Position numbers and translations under genes: made by a program. 17,167 nucleotides of DNA from Ruminococcaceae bacterium UBA1417 (GTDB lineage: Bacteria; Bacillota; Clostridia; Oscillospirales; Acutalibacteraceae), in NCBI GenBank assembly GCA_002305575.1, contig DBPP01000005.1:1-17167 (forward strand), written 5' to 3'. Each line of letters begins with the position of its first letter. The first letter of the stretch is position 1. Below are positions 1 to 7,190 of the stretch, piece after piece. Under the pieces are notes generated by a model that did no database searches, was not told the DNA's origin, and saw nothing but the letters and a program-made list of their open reading frames with translations.

Positions 1-377
1 TTGCCCTTGCCGGTGCAGCCATGGGCGATGGCGTCGGCGCCTTCCTTGAGCGCGATCTCCACGATCCGCTTGGCGATGATGGGCCGCGCAAACGAAGTGC
101 CCAGAAGGTATTTCTCCTCGTACTTCGCGCCCGCCTTCAGGGTCGGGAAGATGTAGTCCTCCACAAACTCCTTTTCGAGATCCTCAATGTAGAGCTTGGA
201 CGCGCCCGTCTTCAGGGCCTTTTCCTCCAGACCGTCCAGCTCGCCCGCCTGGCCCACGTTGGCCGCCACCGCGATCACCTCGCAGCCCGGGTAGTTCTCC
301 TTGAGCCACGGGATGATGATGGACGTGTCGAGGCCGCCGGAATAGGCGAGAACGACCTTCTTGATTTCCTTTGCCAT
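1..377 (-). CDS. argG: Argininosuccinate synthase, N-terminal part (cut by window edge)
   Basis: Joins citrulline and aspartate with ATP to give argininosuccinate, the penultimate step of arginine synthesis, in the cytoplasm. The first 125 residues are visible. They open MAKEIKKVVLAYSGGLDTS, which carries the PP-loop pyrophosphate-binding signature (SGGLDTS, about residues 13-19) diagnostic of ArgG. Further in are GTSFARPIIAKR (about 93-104) and the HGCTGKGN stretch that follows it, both highly conserved in the family. The ATG at 377 is preceded by an AAAGAGG ribosome site. The remaining two thirds, including the citrulline and aspartate sites, lie outside the window. Upstream are a clear promoter and three ARG-box-like operators, so repression by an ArgR/AhrC protein when arginine is plentiful is likely (inference). 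Identity is essentially certain. Confidence 0.97.
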   Translation of the reverse strand, partial: MAKEIKKVVLAYSGGLDTSIIIPWLKENYPGCEVIAVAANVGQAGELDGLEEKALKTGASKLYIEDLEKEFVEDYIFPTLKAGAKYEEKYLLGTSFARPIIAKRIVEIALKEGADAIAHGCTGKG

Positions 378-458
378 AATAAAAACCTCTTTCTTTGCAT
401 ACAGTCACCGCGCGGCCAAACCGGCGGAAAATTGCTGTCTGGAATTTCAACGGTTTTC

Positions 459-486
459 ATTATACACCGTTTTTCGGAAAAATCAA
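459..486 (-). promoter_or_regulatory. Promoter of argG (sigma-A type)
   Basis: Read on the minus strand, TTGATT (481-486) and TATAAT (459-464) are separated by 16 bp, a near-consensus housekeeping promoter. The -10 is also preceded by TG one base away (TGTATAATG context). It predicts a leader of roughly 75 nt before the argG ATG at 377. An ARG-box-like operator sits 7 bp further upstream. Confidence 0.8.
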
Positions 487-493
487 CCCCCAA

Positions 494-511
494 AATGAAT
501 ATTTATTCACG
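494..511. promoter_or_regulatory. ARG box (ArgR/AhrC operator), perfect core
   Basis: The 14-bp core TGAATATTTATTCA (496-509) is a perfect palindrome outside its A/T centre. It fits the known ArgR consensus TGAAT-WWWW-ATTCA at every position. It sits just upstream of the -35 element of the argG promoter. Seen directly: the core and its position. Known: this motif is bound by arginine repressors in Gram-negative and Gram-positive bacteria. Inferred: it regulates argG here. Confidence 0.8.
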
Positions 512-617
512 TTCGGCAGTTTTACCGGTTTCTGTGGGATTTCGCGCCGTTTTCAGCGGGAATTTTTCCAGTTTACGCCAAGAGGCCGTTGCAGTTTATG
601 CAATTTGGTCTGTATAC

Positions 618-635
618 GATGAATAAAATACATGC
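618..635. promoter_or_regulatory. ARG box-like operator, distal pair member 1
   Basis: An 18-bp window holding one perfect half-site, TGAATAAAA (620-628), followed by a degenerate second half (TACAT). It lies exactly 3 bp from the next box, the spacing known for paired ArgR boxes, and the strong half-sites of the two boxes face outward. It lies just past the hflX stop codon. Confidence 0.55.
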
Positions 636-638
636 GTA

Positions 639-656
639 TACATGTTTTTATTCATG
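639..656. promoter_or_regulatory. ARG box-like operator, distal pair member 2 (overlaps hflX stop)
   Basis: Read on the minus strand the site begins CATGAATAAAAA, matching the start of the Bacillus-type ARG box, and then loses the second half (CATG). With the box at 618-635 it makes an imperfect inverted repeat, ATGAATAAAA...TTTTATTCAT. It overlaps the hflX TAA stop at 648-650, so part of the operator is coding sequence. Confidence 0.55.
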
Positions 657-1904
657 GTCGGTGCGATACGGCTCGAGCAGCGCCAGCTCCCGCGGCTCCA
701 CGCGGGCGCGCACAAACAGCCCCTCGGCCGTGTATTCCTCGGAGAGCAGCGCGCCGACGCGCCGCAGCTCGGCGGCAATGCCGGTCTTCGCAAATGGCAG
801 CAGCGCTTCCACCTCCACCGTCCGCACGGGCAGGTTGTCCTCCACGGTCTGCAAGAGGGCGTCGATGCCCTCGTTTTTCAGCGCGCTGATGCGCACCGCA
901 CCGGGCACATGCACCGCGTCGTCCGGGTTTGCGACAAGGTCCCACTTGTTGAGCACGGGAATCACCGGGCGGTCGCCGCAGCCGAGGCTTTGCAAAATCT
1001 CGTTTGTCACATCGAGGTGGACGCGCGCTTCCGAGCTCGAGGCGTCGCAGACATTCAAAATGATGTCCGCCGTGGCAGCCTGCTCAAGCGTCGACTTGAA
1101 CGCTTCAACGAGGTGGTGCGGCAGGCGGCGCACGAGGCCGACCGTGTCGATGAGCATGACGGTCTTGCCGCCGGGCAACTTCAGGGCGCGGGCCGTGGGG
1201 TCGAGCGTCGCAAAGAGCTTATCTTCGGCAAGCACGCCGGCTGCGGTCAAAAGGTTCATCAGCGTGGACTTGCCGGCGTTCGTGTAGCCGACCAGCGCCA
1301 CCGTGACCGTGCCGTCCTTTTCGCGGCGGCGCTGCGTCTCCTTCCGGCTCGTCTCGACCTTTTTGAGCTGCTCGCGCAGCGATTCAATGCGCCGGCGGAT
1401 ATGCCGGCGATCGGTTTCGAGCTTCGTCTCGCCCGGGCCGCGCGTGCCGATGCCGCCGCCGAGACGCGAAAGCGCCGTGCCCTTGCCCGAAAGACGCGGC
1501 AGCAGATATTTGAGCTGCGCCATTTCCACCTGCACCTTGCCCGCGCGGCTCTGCGCGCGCTGGGCAAAGATGTCGAGGATCAGCATCGTGCGGTCGACGA
1601 CGCGCACGTCGGTCTCCTTTTCGAGGTTGCGGATCTGCGTGGGCGTCAGTTCACGGTCGAAGATGATCAGCTCGATCGCGTTATTCTCGCAGAAGTCGCG
1701 GATCTCCTGCACCATGCCGCTGCCGACACACGTGGCCGTCTCCGGCGCGGGACGCTTCTGCGTCAGCGTGGCGACCGGCTCCGCGCCGCCGCTCTTCGCA
1801 AGCTCCCACAGCTCGTCGAGCGAGCTTTCCGCATCGTATTCGCCGGTATCGAGCGACACAAGCAGTGCGCGCTCGGGCAGAATTTTATTTTCCGTATATT
1901 CCAT
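648..1904 (-). CDS. hflX: GTPase HflX
   Basis: Ribosome-associated GTPase that binds the 50S subunit and splits stalled 70S ribosomes, with known roles in heat shock and, in some Gram-positives, in tolerance to ribosome-targeting drugs. At 418 residues it is of normal length. An N-terminal HflX domain (about 10-130) leads to the family signature GGGIGTRGPGE (149-159) and a basic coiled-coil linker (160-197). The G domain has G1 GYTNAGKST (206-214), switch I ATLDPT (232-237), G3 DTVG (253-256), G4 NKWD (319-322) and G5 SALK (340-343). A C-terminal domain follows. The ATG at 1904 has AAAGGA 7 nt ahead. It lies 41 bp downstream of the Tet-like GTPase gene with no terminator between, so the two are probably one transcript. 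Its stop codon lies inside an ARG-box-like site belonging to the argG control region. Confidence 0.97.
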   Translation of the reverse strand: MEYTENKILPERALLVSLDTGEYDAESSLDELWELAKSGGAEPVATLTQKRPAPETATCVGSGMVQEIRDFCENNAIELIIFDRELTPTQIRNLEKETDVRVVDRTMLILDIFAQRAQSRAGKVQVEMAQLKYLLPRLSGKGTALSRLGGGIGTRGPGETKLETDRRHIRRRIESLREQLKKVETSRKETQRRREKDGTVTVALVGYTNAGKSTLMNLLTAAGVLAEDKLFATLDPTARALKLPGGKTVMLIDTVGLVRRLPHHLVEAFKSTLEQAATADIILNVCDASSSEARVHLDVTNEILQSLGCGDRPVIPVLNKWDLVANPDDAVHVPGAVRISALKNEGIDALLQTVEDNLPVRTVEVEALLPFAKTGIAAELRRVGALLSEEYTAEGLFVRARVEPRELALLEPYRTDHE

Positions 1905-1945
1905 AGCCGTTCCTTTCTATTTCCACGCCGCCTGCGTCCGCCGGA

Positions 1946-3874
1946 TCACACGGTCAGCGCGTTGCGTTTTTCCAAAATATATTTTGCGCGGTCGAGCGGG
2001 TTGGTGCCGATGCGCTCCCGCTCCGCCACAAAGCCGGGCGGGCACGGCGCATAATGCGCGAGCGCCGTGGAGAGGCTACCGCGGCCGCCTGTCAGCTTTG
2101 CGAACTCGACGGGCAGCTCGAGGCTCTCGGCCGCCGGGACCTCGGCGCACAGCACCTGCCGGTCGCCGTGTATCGCCTGCTCGAGGAGCACGCCGCGCAT
2201 CCCCTGCAGAAGGCCAATCACACGACCGGCAAGCGCGGGGTCAAACACCGCGCGGACGCGAAGGATCGGCTCGAGAAGCGTCGTACCGCAGCGCCGCAGG
2301 CCGTCCATGATGGCGAGCGGCGTGCAGACGAAAAAGTCGAGCGGGTGCGTGTGCACGTGGTGCGACTCGCCGTCGAGCAGCGTGACCTTGAGGTCAGTGA
2401 CTTCCCAGCCGTGCAGCCCCTGCTGGAGTGCCTCGGGCACGGCGGTTTCCACGTGGTTCTGGTAGCGATACGGCAGCCGGGCCGGCGAGGCCTGCGATTC
2501 GTAGACGAGCCCGGCGCCGCGCGGCAGCGGCTCGATGCGAAAGCGCAGGATGGCCCAGCAGGGCTTCGGCGCGAGATACGCGTCATACCCTTCGCCAACC
2601 GACGCAGGCGTTTCCTTATAAATGACCGAGGGCGCGGAGAAGCGCGCCGTAAGGCCGTAGCGCTCGAGCAAAAGCGCTTCGAGAATTTCGAGCTGGATTT
2701 TGCCGAGAATGCGCAGCTGGATCTCACGCTTTTCGCGGATCCACAGAAAATGCAGCGCAGGGTCCTCGTCGGCGAGCGCCGAAAGCGCCGCAGCCAGCGC
2801 CGCGTTCTGGTCCGCCTTCTCCGGCTCCACCTTGACGGTGAGGAGCGGGACGGCGAGCGTGCGTTCCGCACGCGGCAGCGCGCCGCGGCCGAGTACGTCG
2901 CCGGCGCGCACACCGCTGAGTCCGAACAGCACCGCAATGTCGCCGGCCTCGGCGGCCTGCACGTCGATCTGCCTGCGGCCAAGCGGGCGGCGCAAGCCCG
3001 CCACCTTTTCTTCCGTTTCACCCCGGGGCAGCCAGACGCTCTGGCGCGGCATGACGCAGCCCGAGAAAAGGCGCACATGGGCGAGCTTGCCGAACGTCCT
3101 GTCGTGCTCCACACGGAACACGCGGGCCAGGAATGTTCCGTCTCCGGCCGGCGCGGCGGGTACGCAGGCGCAGAGGAAATCGAGCAGCGCCCGGCAGCCC
3201 GCACCCGTCTTGGCACAGCCGCAGAGCACCGGCACCGCACCGTTTTCCACCGCCCGGCATACGGTTTGTGCAAAATCGACCGTTTCGCCCGCGAGGTAGC
3301 GATCAAGCAGCGCCTCATCCGATGCAAGCACCACGGCATTTTCCAGACAGGACGATTCATCTGCAACACACGCCGCGCCGTCCCCCTCGTTTTCCGGCCG
3401 ATTTACGACGAGCAGCGGACGGTCCCCAAGCTGCGCCGCAAGCGCCGCGCACACTCCGGTAAAGTCGCTGCCTGCGCGGTCAAGCTTATTGACGAACACG
3501 ACGCACGGCAGCGCCATGCGCCGGATCGCGTCGAGCAGCACCTCGGTCTGCGCCTGCACACCCTCGACGGCGGACACGACGAGCACCGCACAGTCGAGCA
3601 CGGAAAGCGCGCGCTCGACCTCGCTGATGAAATCGGCGTGGCCCGGCGTGTCGATGAGGTTGACAACCGCGTTTTCCAGCTCGAGCACGGCGTCGGCCGT
3701 CTTGACCGAAATACCGCGCGCCTTTTCGATTTCCAGTGCGTCGGTCTGCGTTGTGCCGAGATCGACTGTCCCCGCTGTCCGCAGCGCGCCGCCGCAGAAC
3801 AAAAGCTGCTCCGTCAGGCTCGTTTTGCCGGCATCGACATGGGCCAGCAGGCCGACGTTGATTTTTCGTTTCAC
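1946..3874 (-). CDS. Translational GTPase of the Tet(M)/Tet(O) ribosomal-protection family, divergent
   Basis: EF-G-like ribosomal GTPase of 642 residues, close to Tet(M) length. G-domain motifs are AHVDAGKT (11-18), RGIS (53-56), DTPGH (75-79), NKLD (129-132) and GCAKTG (219-224). Domains II, III and V follow (GKIQLEILEALLLERYG at 391-407, LTGGRG at 594-599). The C-terminal helix typical of Tet proteins (about 624-642) is present. The GTG at 3874 is chosen because GGGAGG lies 8 nt ahead and because a strong promoter overlaps the upstream in-frame ATG at 3979. The domain IV tip is DGESHHVHTHPLDF (501-514). It lacks the Ser-Pro-Val seen in Tet(M) loop III and resembles the EF-G loop, including a His at the corresponding position. 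Classical tetracycline resistance is therefore doubtful; a rescue or stress role with HflX is possible. The family is certain, the function is not. Confidence 0.9.
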   Translation of the reverse strand: MKRKINVGLLAHVDAGKTSLTEQLLFCGGALRTAGTVDLGTTQTDALEIEKARGISVKTADAVLELENAVVNLIDTPGHADFISEVERALSVLDCAVLVVSAVEGVQAQTEVLLDAIRRMALPCVVFVNKLDRAGSDFTGVCAALAAQLGDRPLLVVNRPENEGDGAACVADESSCLENAVVLASDEALLDRYLAGETVDFAQTVCRAVENGAVPVLCGCAKTGAGCRALLDFLCACVPAAPAGDGTFLARVFRVEHDRTFGKLAHVRLFSGCVMPRQSVWLPRGETEEKVAGLRRPLGRRQIDVQAAEAGDIAVLFGLSGVRAGDVLGRGALPRAERTLAVPLLTVKVEPEKADQNAALAAALSALADEDPALHFLWIREKREIQLRILGKIQLEILEALLLERYGLTARFSAPSVIYKETPASVGEGYDAYLAPKPCWAILRFRIEPLPRGAGLVYESQASPARLPYRYQNHVETAVPEALQQGLHGWEVTDLKVTLLDGESHHVHTHPLDFFVCTPLAIMDGLRRCGTTLLEPILRVRAVFDPALAGRVIGLLQGMRGVLLEQAIHGDRQVLCAEVPAAESLELPVEFAKLTGGRGSLSTALAHYAPCPPGFVAERERIGTNPLDRAKYILEKRNALTV

Positions 3875-3882
3875 TCTGTTTT

Positions 3883-3888
3883 CCTCCC
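3883..3888 (-). promoter_or_regulatory. Ribosome binding site that fixes the GTG start of the Tet-like gene
   Basis: GGGAGG on the minus strand lies 8 nt before the GTG at 3874. No comparable site precedes the in-frame ATG at 3979, which lies inside the promoter. Confidence 0.8.
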
Positions 3889-3950
3889 ACCTGTCGCGGC
3901 CGCGCCGCGTCCGGCCGCACCCGCGCAAAGCGGAGCGGCAGCTTATCTGT

Positions 3951-3979
3951 ATCATACCGGAACGCGGCCCATTTTTCAA
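3951..3979 (-). promoter_or_regulatory. Promoter of the Tet-like/hflX unit
   Basis: On the minus strand TTGAAA (3974-3979), 17 bp, TATGAT (3951-3956): five of six matches in each box and ideal spacing. Transcription should start near 3944, giving a leader of about 70 nt that contains a GC-rich hairpin (arms 3896-3901 and 3913-3918) just before the ribosome site. Confidence 0.75.
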
Positions 3980-4008
3980 GCCTTCCGCCGCCGGCGCAAA
4001 AGATTCGC

Positions 4009-4037
4009 TTTACTTTCAAAAAAAGATATGGTAAAAT
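4009..4037 (+). promoter_or_regulatory. Promoter of the CNNM/CBS gene
   Basis: TTTACT (4009-4014), 17 bp, TAAAAT (4032-4037) with TG at the extended -10 position (TGGTAAAAT). The predicted leader is about 65 nt. It lies back to back with the promoter of the Tet-like gene. Confidence 0.7.
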
Positions 4038-4110
4038 CACGTATATACATGCTCAGCGGCATGTGGCCGCAGCAAAATTATTGTAGGAAAGAAAGGTTAT
4101 TTTTTCTCAA

Positions 4111-5379
4111 ATGGACAGTCACAGTACAGGGTTAATCGTCACCATCGTCATCATGATCATTTTGTCGGCGTATTTTTCCGCCACGGAGACGGCGTTCTCC
4201 TCGTTGAACCGCATCCGCATCAAAAACCTCGCGGAAAACGGCAACCGGCGCGCGCGGCTCGTATACCGCCTGGCCGATAATTACGACGAACTGATCTCCT
4301 CCGTACTCATTGGCAACAACATCGTCAACATCACGGCGTCTTCCGTCGCCACGGTTCTGTTTATTCAGATGCTCGGCGAGAGCGGCGGCCCGACTGTTTC
4401 CACCGTTGCCATGACGATTATCGTCCTCATTTTCGGCGAAGTCACGCCGAAAAGCATTGCGAAGGAATCGCCCGAAGCGTTTGCGATGTTCTCCGCACCG
4501 ATCATCAATGTGCTGATCTACGTATTCAAACCGTTCAATTTCCTTCTGGTCGGCATCAAAAAGCTTGTCGCGCGTTTCATCAAGGTTTCGGAAGACCGCA
4601 CAATCTCCGAAAGCGAGCTGCTCACCATCGTTGAAGAGGCGGAGCAGGAGGGCGGCATCAACGCCAACGAAAGCACGCTGATTCACAACGTCATCGAGTT
4701 TGACGACCTCGAAGCGATCGATATCTTTACGCCCCGCGTCGACGTGGAAGCCATTTCCGTGAACAGCGATGTGGAAGACATTGCGCAGCTGTTTATCCGC
4801 ACGGGCTTCTCGCGCTTGCCGGTCTACGAAGATACGATCGACAACATCGTCGGTCTGATCAACGAAAAGGACTTCCACAACTACGTGGTGCGCACCGGCG
4901 CCCCGCTGGAGAGCATCATCAAACCGGTCGAATTCATCCCGCCTTCCATGAAGACCTCCACGCTTTTGAAGCTGCTTCAGCAGAATAAATCCCACCTCGC
5001 GGTCATCGTCGACGAGTTTGGCGGCACGGAAGGCATTGTAACGCTCGAGGACATCATTGAAGAGCTCGTGGGCGAAATCTGGGACGAGCACGACGAAGTT
5101 GTGGAGCCGTTCAAAAAGGTCGGCGACAACGTGTACCTCGTGGACTGTTCAACCGATCTCGACGAGATGTTCTCCTTCTTCGGCATCAAGGCGGAGGCCG
5201 AATCCTCCACCATCAACGGTTGGGTCATCGAACAGCTTGACCGCATTCCGGAAAAGGGCGACAACTTTGATTTCGAAAACCTGCATGTGGTCGTGGAGGA
5301 AACCGAATCCCAGCGCGCCACGCGTGTGCGCATCACGGTCACACCGAAGCCCGAAGAACCGGACAAAAAGGACGACTGA
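4111..5379 (+). CDS. CNNM-domain and CBS-pair membrane protein (HlyC/CorC family), probable divalent-cation transporter
   Basis: Integral membrane protein of 422 residues related to MpfA, YtfL and CorC/HlyC. Characterised relatives take part in Mg2+ export or homeostasis; the old name hemolysin is not a functional claim. The CNNM (DUF21) domain, about 5-155, starts with a membrane helix (8-27) and carries SATETAFSSLN (23-33), SSVLIGNNIVNI (63-74) and FGEVTPKS (108-115). A CBS pair, about 205-325, includes TPRVDVEAI (207-215), GFSRLPVYE (232-240), VDEFGGTEGIVTLEDII (300-316) and EELVGEI (317-323). A C-terminal CorC_HlyC domain (about 335-412) and a charged tail follow. The ATG at 4111 is preceded by AAGAAAGG at a long spacing of about 14 nt; no better start is seen. 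It is a single-gene unit with its own promoter and terminator. The transported ion cannot be read from sequence. Confidence 0.93.
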   Translation: MDSHSTGLIVTIVIMIILSAYFSATETAFSSLNRIRIKNLAENGNRRARLVYRLADNYDELISSVLIGNNIVNITASSVATVLFIQMLGESGGPTVSTVAMTIIVLIFGEVTPKSIAKESPEAFAMFSAPIINVLIYVFKPFNFLLVGIKKLVARFIKVSEDRTISESELLTIVEEAEQEGGINANESTLIHNVIEFDDLEAIDIFTPRVDVEAISVNSDVEDIAQLFIRTGFSRLPVYEDTIDNIVGLINEKDFHNYVVRTGAPLESIIKPVEFIPPSMKTSTLLKLLQQNKSHLAVIVDEFGGTEGIVTLEDIIEELVGEIWDEHDEVVEPFKKVGDNVYLVDCSTDLDEMFSFFGIKAEAESSTINGWVIEQLDRIPEKGDNFDFENLHVVVEETESQRATRVRITVTPKPEEPDKKDD

Positions 5380-5430
5380 ACCGTCCGATGCAACCTATAG
5401 CCACAAAAAGACACAGTTTTCAAATACATA

Positions 5431-5467
5431 CGGCCGCACCGGTCTCCCGGTGCGGCCGTTTCTTTTT
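5431..5467 (+). terminator. Rho-independent terminator of the CNNM/CBS gene
   Basis: A perfect 12-bp GC-rich stem (arms 5431-5442 and 5447-5458) with a TCTC loop is followed by TTTCTTTTT. It lies about 50 bp after the stop and just before the convergent esterase stop. On the minus strand the tail is not T-rich, so it may serve the esterase only weakly. Confidence 0.93.
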
Positions 5468-5475
5468 CCGGCGGA

Positions 5476-6966
5476 TCAGTCCGGCCGGTGATTCTCAATA
5501 AACGCGACGCGGGCGGGCCGTCGGGTCTGCTCGCTCTTCACGTCGTTTGCAGAAAAGTGCATGTATTCGCCGTCGCCAGCCGGATTCCACACCGGCAGAC
5601 CGGAACCGTTCGGGTCCCCGCGACGGACAAAATTCACCCAGTAGCGGCCCATCTGCGCCGAAAGCGCGTACTGCGGCTGCTCTTTTTTGACCGCCAGCGC
5701 ATCGCCCTCCACCGGGCTGCCGCCGAGCACGTCAAGCGTCCCGAACACATAGAACAGCTCCGCCGAGTGCGTCGCGCCGACAAACGTTCCGTTTGTCAGG
5801 AGAATCGGTTCCGTGAAGTAATACTGGTACACCGGACAGGGGTGGACGCGGCTGAGCGTGCGCAGCACGTGACGGATGTTCACAAATGCGAAATCGCGCT
5901 GGACGTCGAGCGCCGCCCGGCTGAAATTCTCCGATGTGAAATTGTAGAGCGCGCAGAATTCCGCGTAATCTTCGCCAAAGTAGCGCTTCGCGTCGGCTTC
6001 AAACGCTTCAAACGTATCGCCGTTGACCGGGGCAAACAGCCCTTCATCCGCGTTGGAGCCGATAAGCACGGGCACCTGGCCAATGCGCCCGGCGAGAAAC
6101 GCGTCGTAGGGATCCTCGCGCAACACGTAGCCGTCCACGACCGGCCCAAAGGCAAGCGGTGCGCCGGGCTCCGGCTTTGTCGCTTCCAGAACGGCCGCGG
6201 CGGGCAGCGCGCGCATCTCCGCAACCGAAGCGCAGCCCAGCTTTTTCTGCACCGCAAGGCCGTATGCCTGCGCCTCGTCCTTCGTCCGCGCACCGGGGCG
6301 CGGGCCGCCGCTCTGCAGGATGGCCGCGCTGTACAGGCCGTTTGTCCGTGGGGAAGCCAGGAGCGCCGCAACACTCATTGCGCCGGCAGACTGCCCGTTA
6401 ATTGTGATGCGGTTCGGATCGCCGCCGAACGCGCGAATATTCTTCTTTACCCAGCGCAGCGCCGCAATCTGGTCGAGCAGGCCGTAATTGCCGCACACGC
6501 CGTTCTCGTCCTCTTCCGTGAGCGCAGGGTGCGCGAGAAAGCCCAGCGCGCCGAGCCGGTAATTGATCGTGACGAGAATTTCCCCCTGCTCGACGAGCGA
6601 AACGCCCTGATACAGCGGCTCATCGCCGAGGCCGCCATGAAAGCCGCCGCCGTGAATCCAGAAGTGCACCGGCAGATCCTCGCCCGCCGCGTTTGCGGGC
6701 GTCCAGATGTTCAGGTACAGGCAGTCCTCACTCTGCGGGTGATGCAGAAACGCGTCCATGCCGACAAAACCGCCGTTCTGGATGCACATATCCCCAAACG
6801 CCGTGCAGGCGCGCACACCCTCCCATTTGGCGGCCGGCTGCGGGGCACGCCAGCGCAGCGCGCCCACCGGCGGCGCCGCGTACGGAATTCCCCGAAATAC
6901 CGTGATACCGTTTTTCTCTTCCCCGGAAACCAACCCGCAGTCGGTTTTCACAACTCCAATTGCCAT
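5476..6966 (-). CDS. Type-B carboxylesterase (para-nitrobenzyl esterase/cholinesterase-like)
   Basis: Alpha/beta-hydrolase of 496 residues, a usual length for bacterial type-B carboxylesterases, which cleave carboxylic esters. The N-terminal FRGIPYAAPPVGALRW (25-40) and EDCLYLNIW (80-88) are family signatures. HGGGF (105-109) forms the oxyanion hole. The nucleophile is Ser193 in GQSAGA (191-196), the acid is probably Glu308 in SNADEGL (304-310), and the base is His400 in GATHSAELFYVF (397-408), so the triad is complete. There is no signal peptide, so a cytoplasmic enzyme is expected. The ATG at 6966 has AGGTGAGG 7 nt upstream. It stands alone on its strand, convergent with the CNNM gene and divergent from the ATP-grasp gene. 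The natural substrate is unknown; detoxification or use of dietary esters are possibilities only. Confidence 0.93.
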   Translation of the reverse strand: MAIGVVKTDCGLVSGEEKNGITVFRGIPYAAPPVGALRWRAPQPAAKWEGVRACTAFGDMCIQNGGFVGMDAFLHHPQSEDCLYLNIWTPANAAGEDLPVHFWIHGGGFHGGLGDEPLYQGVSLVEQGEILVTINYRLGALGFLAHPALTEEDENGVCGNYGLLDQIAALRWVKKNIRAFGGDPNRITINGQSAGAMSVAALLASPRTNGLYSAAILQSGGPRPGARTKDEAQAYGLAVQKKLGCASVAEMRALPAAAVLEATKPEPGAPLAFGPVVDGYVLREDPYDAFLAGRIGQVPVLIGSNADEGLFAPVNGDTFEAFEADAKRYFGEDYAEFCALYNFTSENFSRAALDVQRDFAFVNIRHVLRTLSRVHPCPVYQYYFTEPILLTNGTFVGATHSAELFYVFGTLDVLGGSPVEGDALAVKKEQPQYALSAQMGRYWVNFVRRGDPNGSGLPVWNPAGDGEYMHFSANDVKSEQTRRPARVAFIENHRPD

Positions 6967-7000
6967 ACAGCAACCTCACCTTCCGCTGTTTTTCCCCATT

Positions 7001-7006
7001 ATTATA
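7001..7006 (-). promoter_or_regulatory. Probable -10 element of the carboxylesterase promoter
   Basis: TATAAT on the minus strand, 35 nt before the ATG at 6966. The matching -35 position (TGGCGC at 17 bp) is poor, so this is a tentative promoter that may depend on an activator. Confidence 0.45.
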
Positions 7007-7094
7007 CCCCAAACCGGTGGAATGCGCCAGAGCAAAATCCGCGTTTCCCCCGCGTTTTTGCAGTTTTCTTGCAAAAAATATGGAATACTTTTTC

Positions 7095-7123
7095 TGGACT
7101 TTTCCGCACTTCACCCGTATACT
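7095..7123 (+). promoter_or_regulatory. Promoter of the ATP-grasp gene
   Basis: TGGACT (7095-7100), 17 bp, TATACT (7118-7123): four and five of six matches. It lies about 70 nt before the chosen ATG and back to back with the esterase promoter region. Confidence 0.55.
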
Positions 7124-7190
7124 GAGGGTAATGAAACATTCGTGAAAAGCAATTGGCTTTTCCCTATTTAGATTGTGAGGTTTGTGGAAA

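Noticed and set aside
619..655. Inverted repeat as a terminator of hflX
   Set aside because: The stem is almost all A/T and no T run follows it on the minus strand. ARG-box half-sites explain it better.
642..2054. Long plus-strand open frame opposite hflX
   Set aside because: It is antisense to a complete HflX with all GTPase motifs. Its Arg/Ala/His-rich composition is typical of a GC-rich shadow frame, and no ribosome site was found.
1946..3874. Annotation as a tetracycline resistance gene
   Set aside because: The domain IV loop lacks the Tet(M) Ser-Pro-Val residues, and no mobile element or tet-type attenuator is nearby. Only the family name is supported.
4038..4110. Magnesium-type riboswitch before the CNNM/CBS gene
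   Set aside because: The leader is only about 65-70 nt with one small GCGGC/GCCGC hairpin, too short for an M-box element.
2054..4135. 693-codon plus-strand open frame opposite the Tet-like gene
   Set aside because: Shadow of the GTPase on the other strand. It shows no domain motifs and runs through the back-to-back promoters at its end.
5488..7125. 545-codon plus-strand open frame opposite the carboxylesterase
   Set aside because: The esterase on the minus strand has a full catalytic triad and family motifs; the opposite frame has none.
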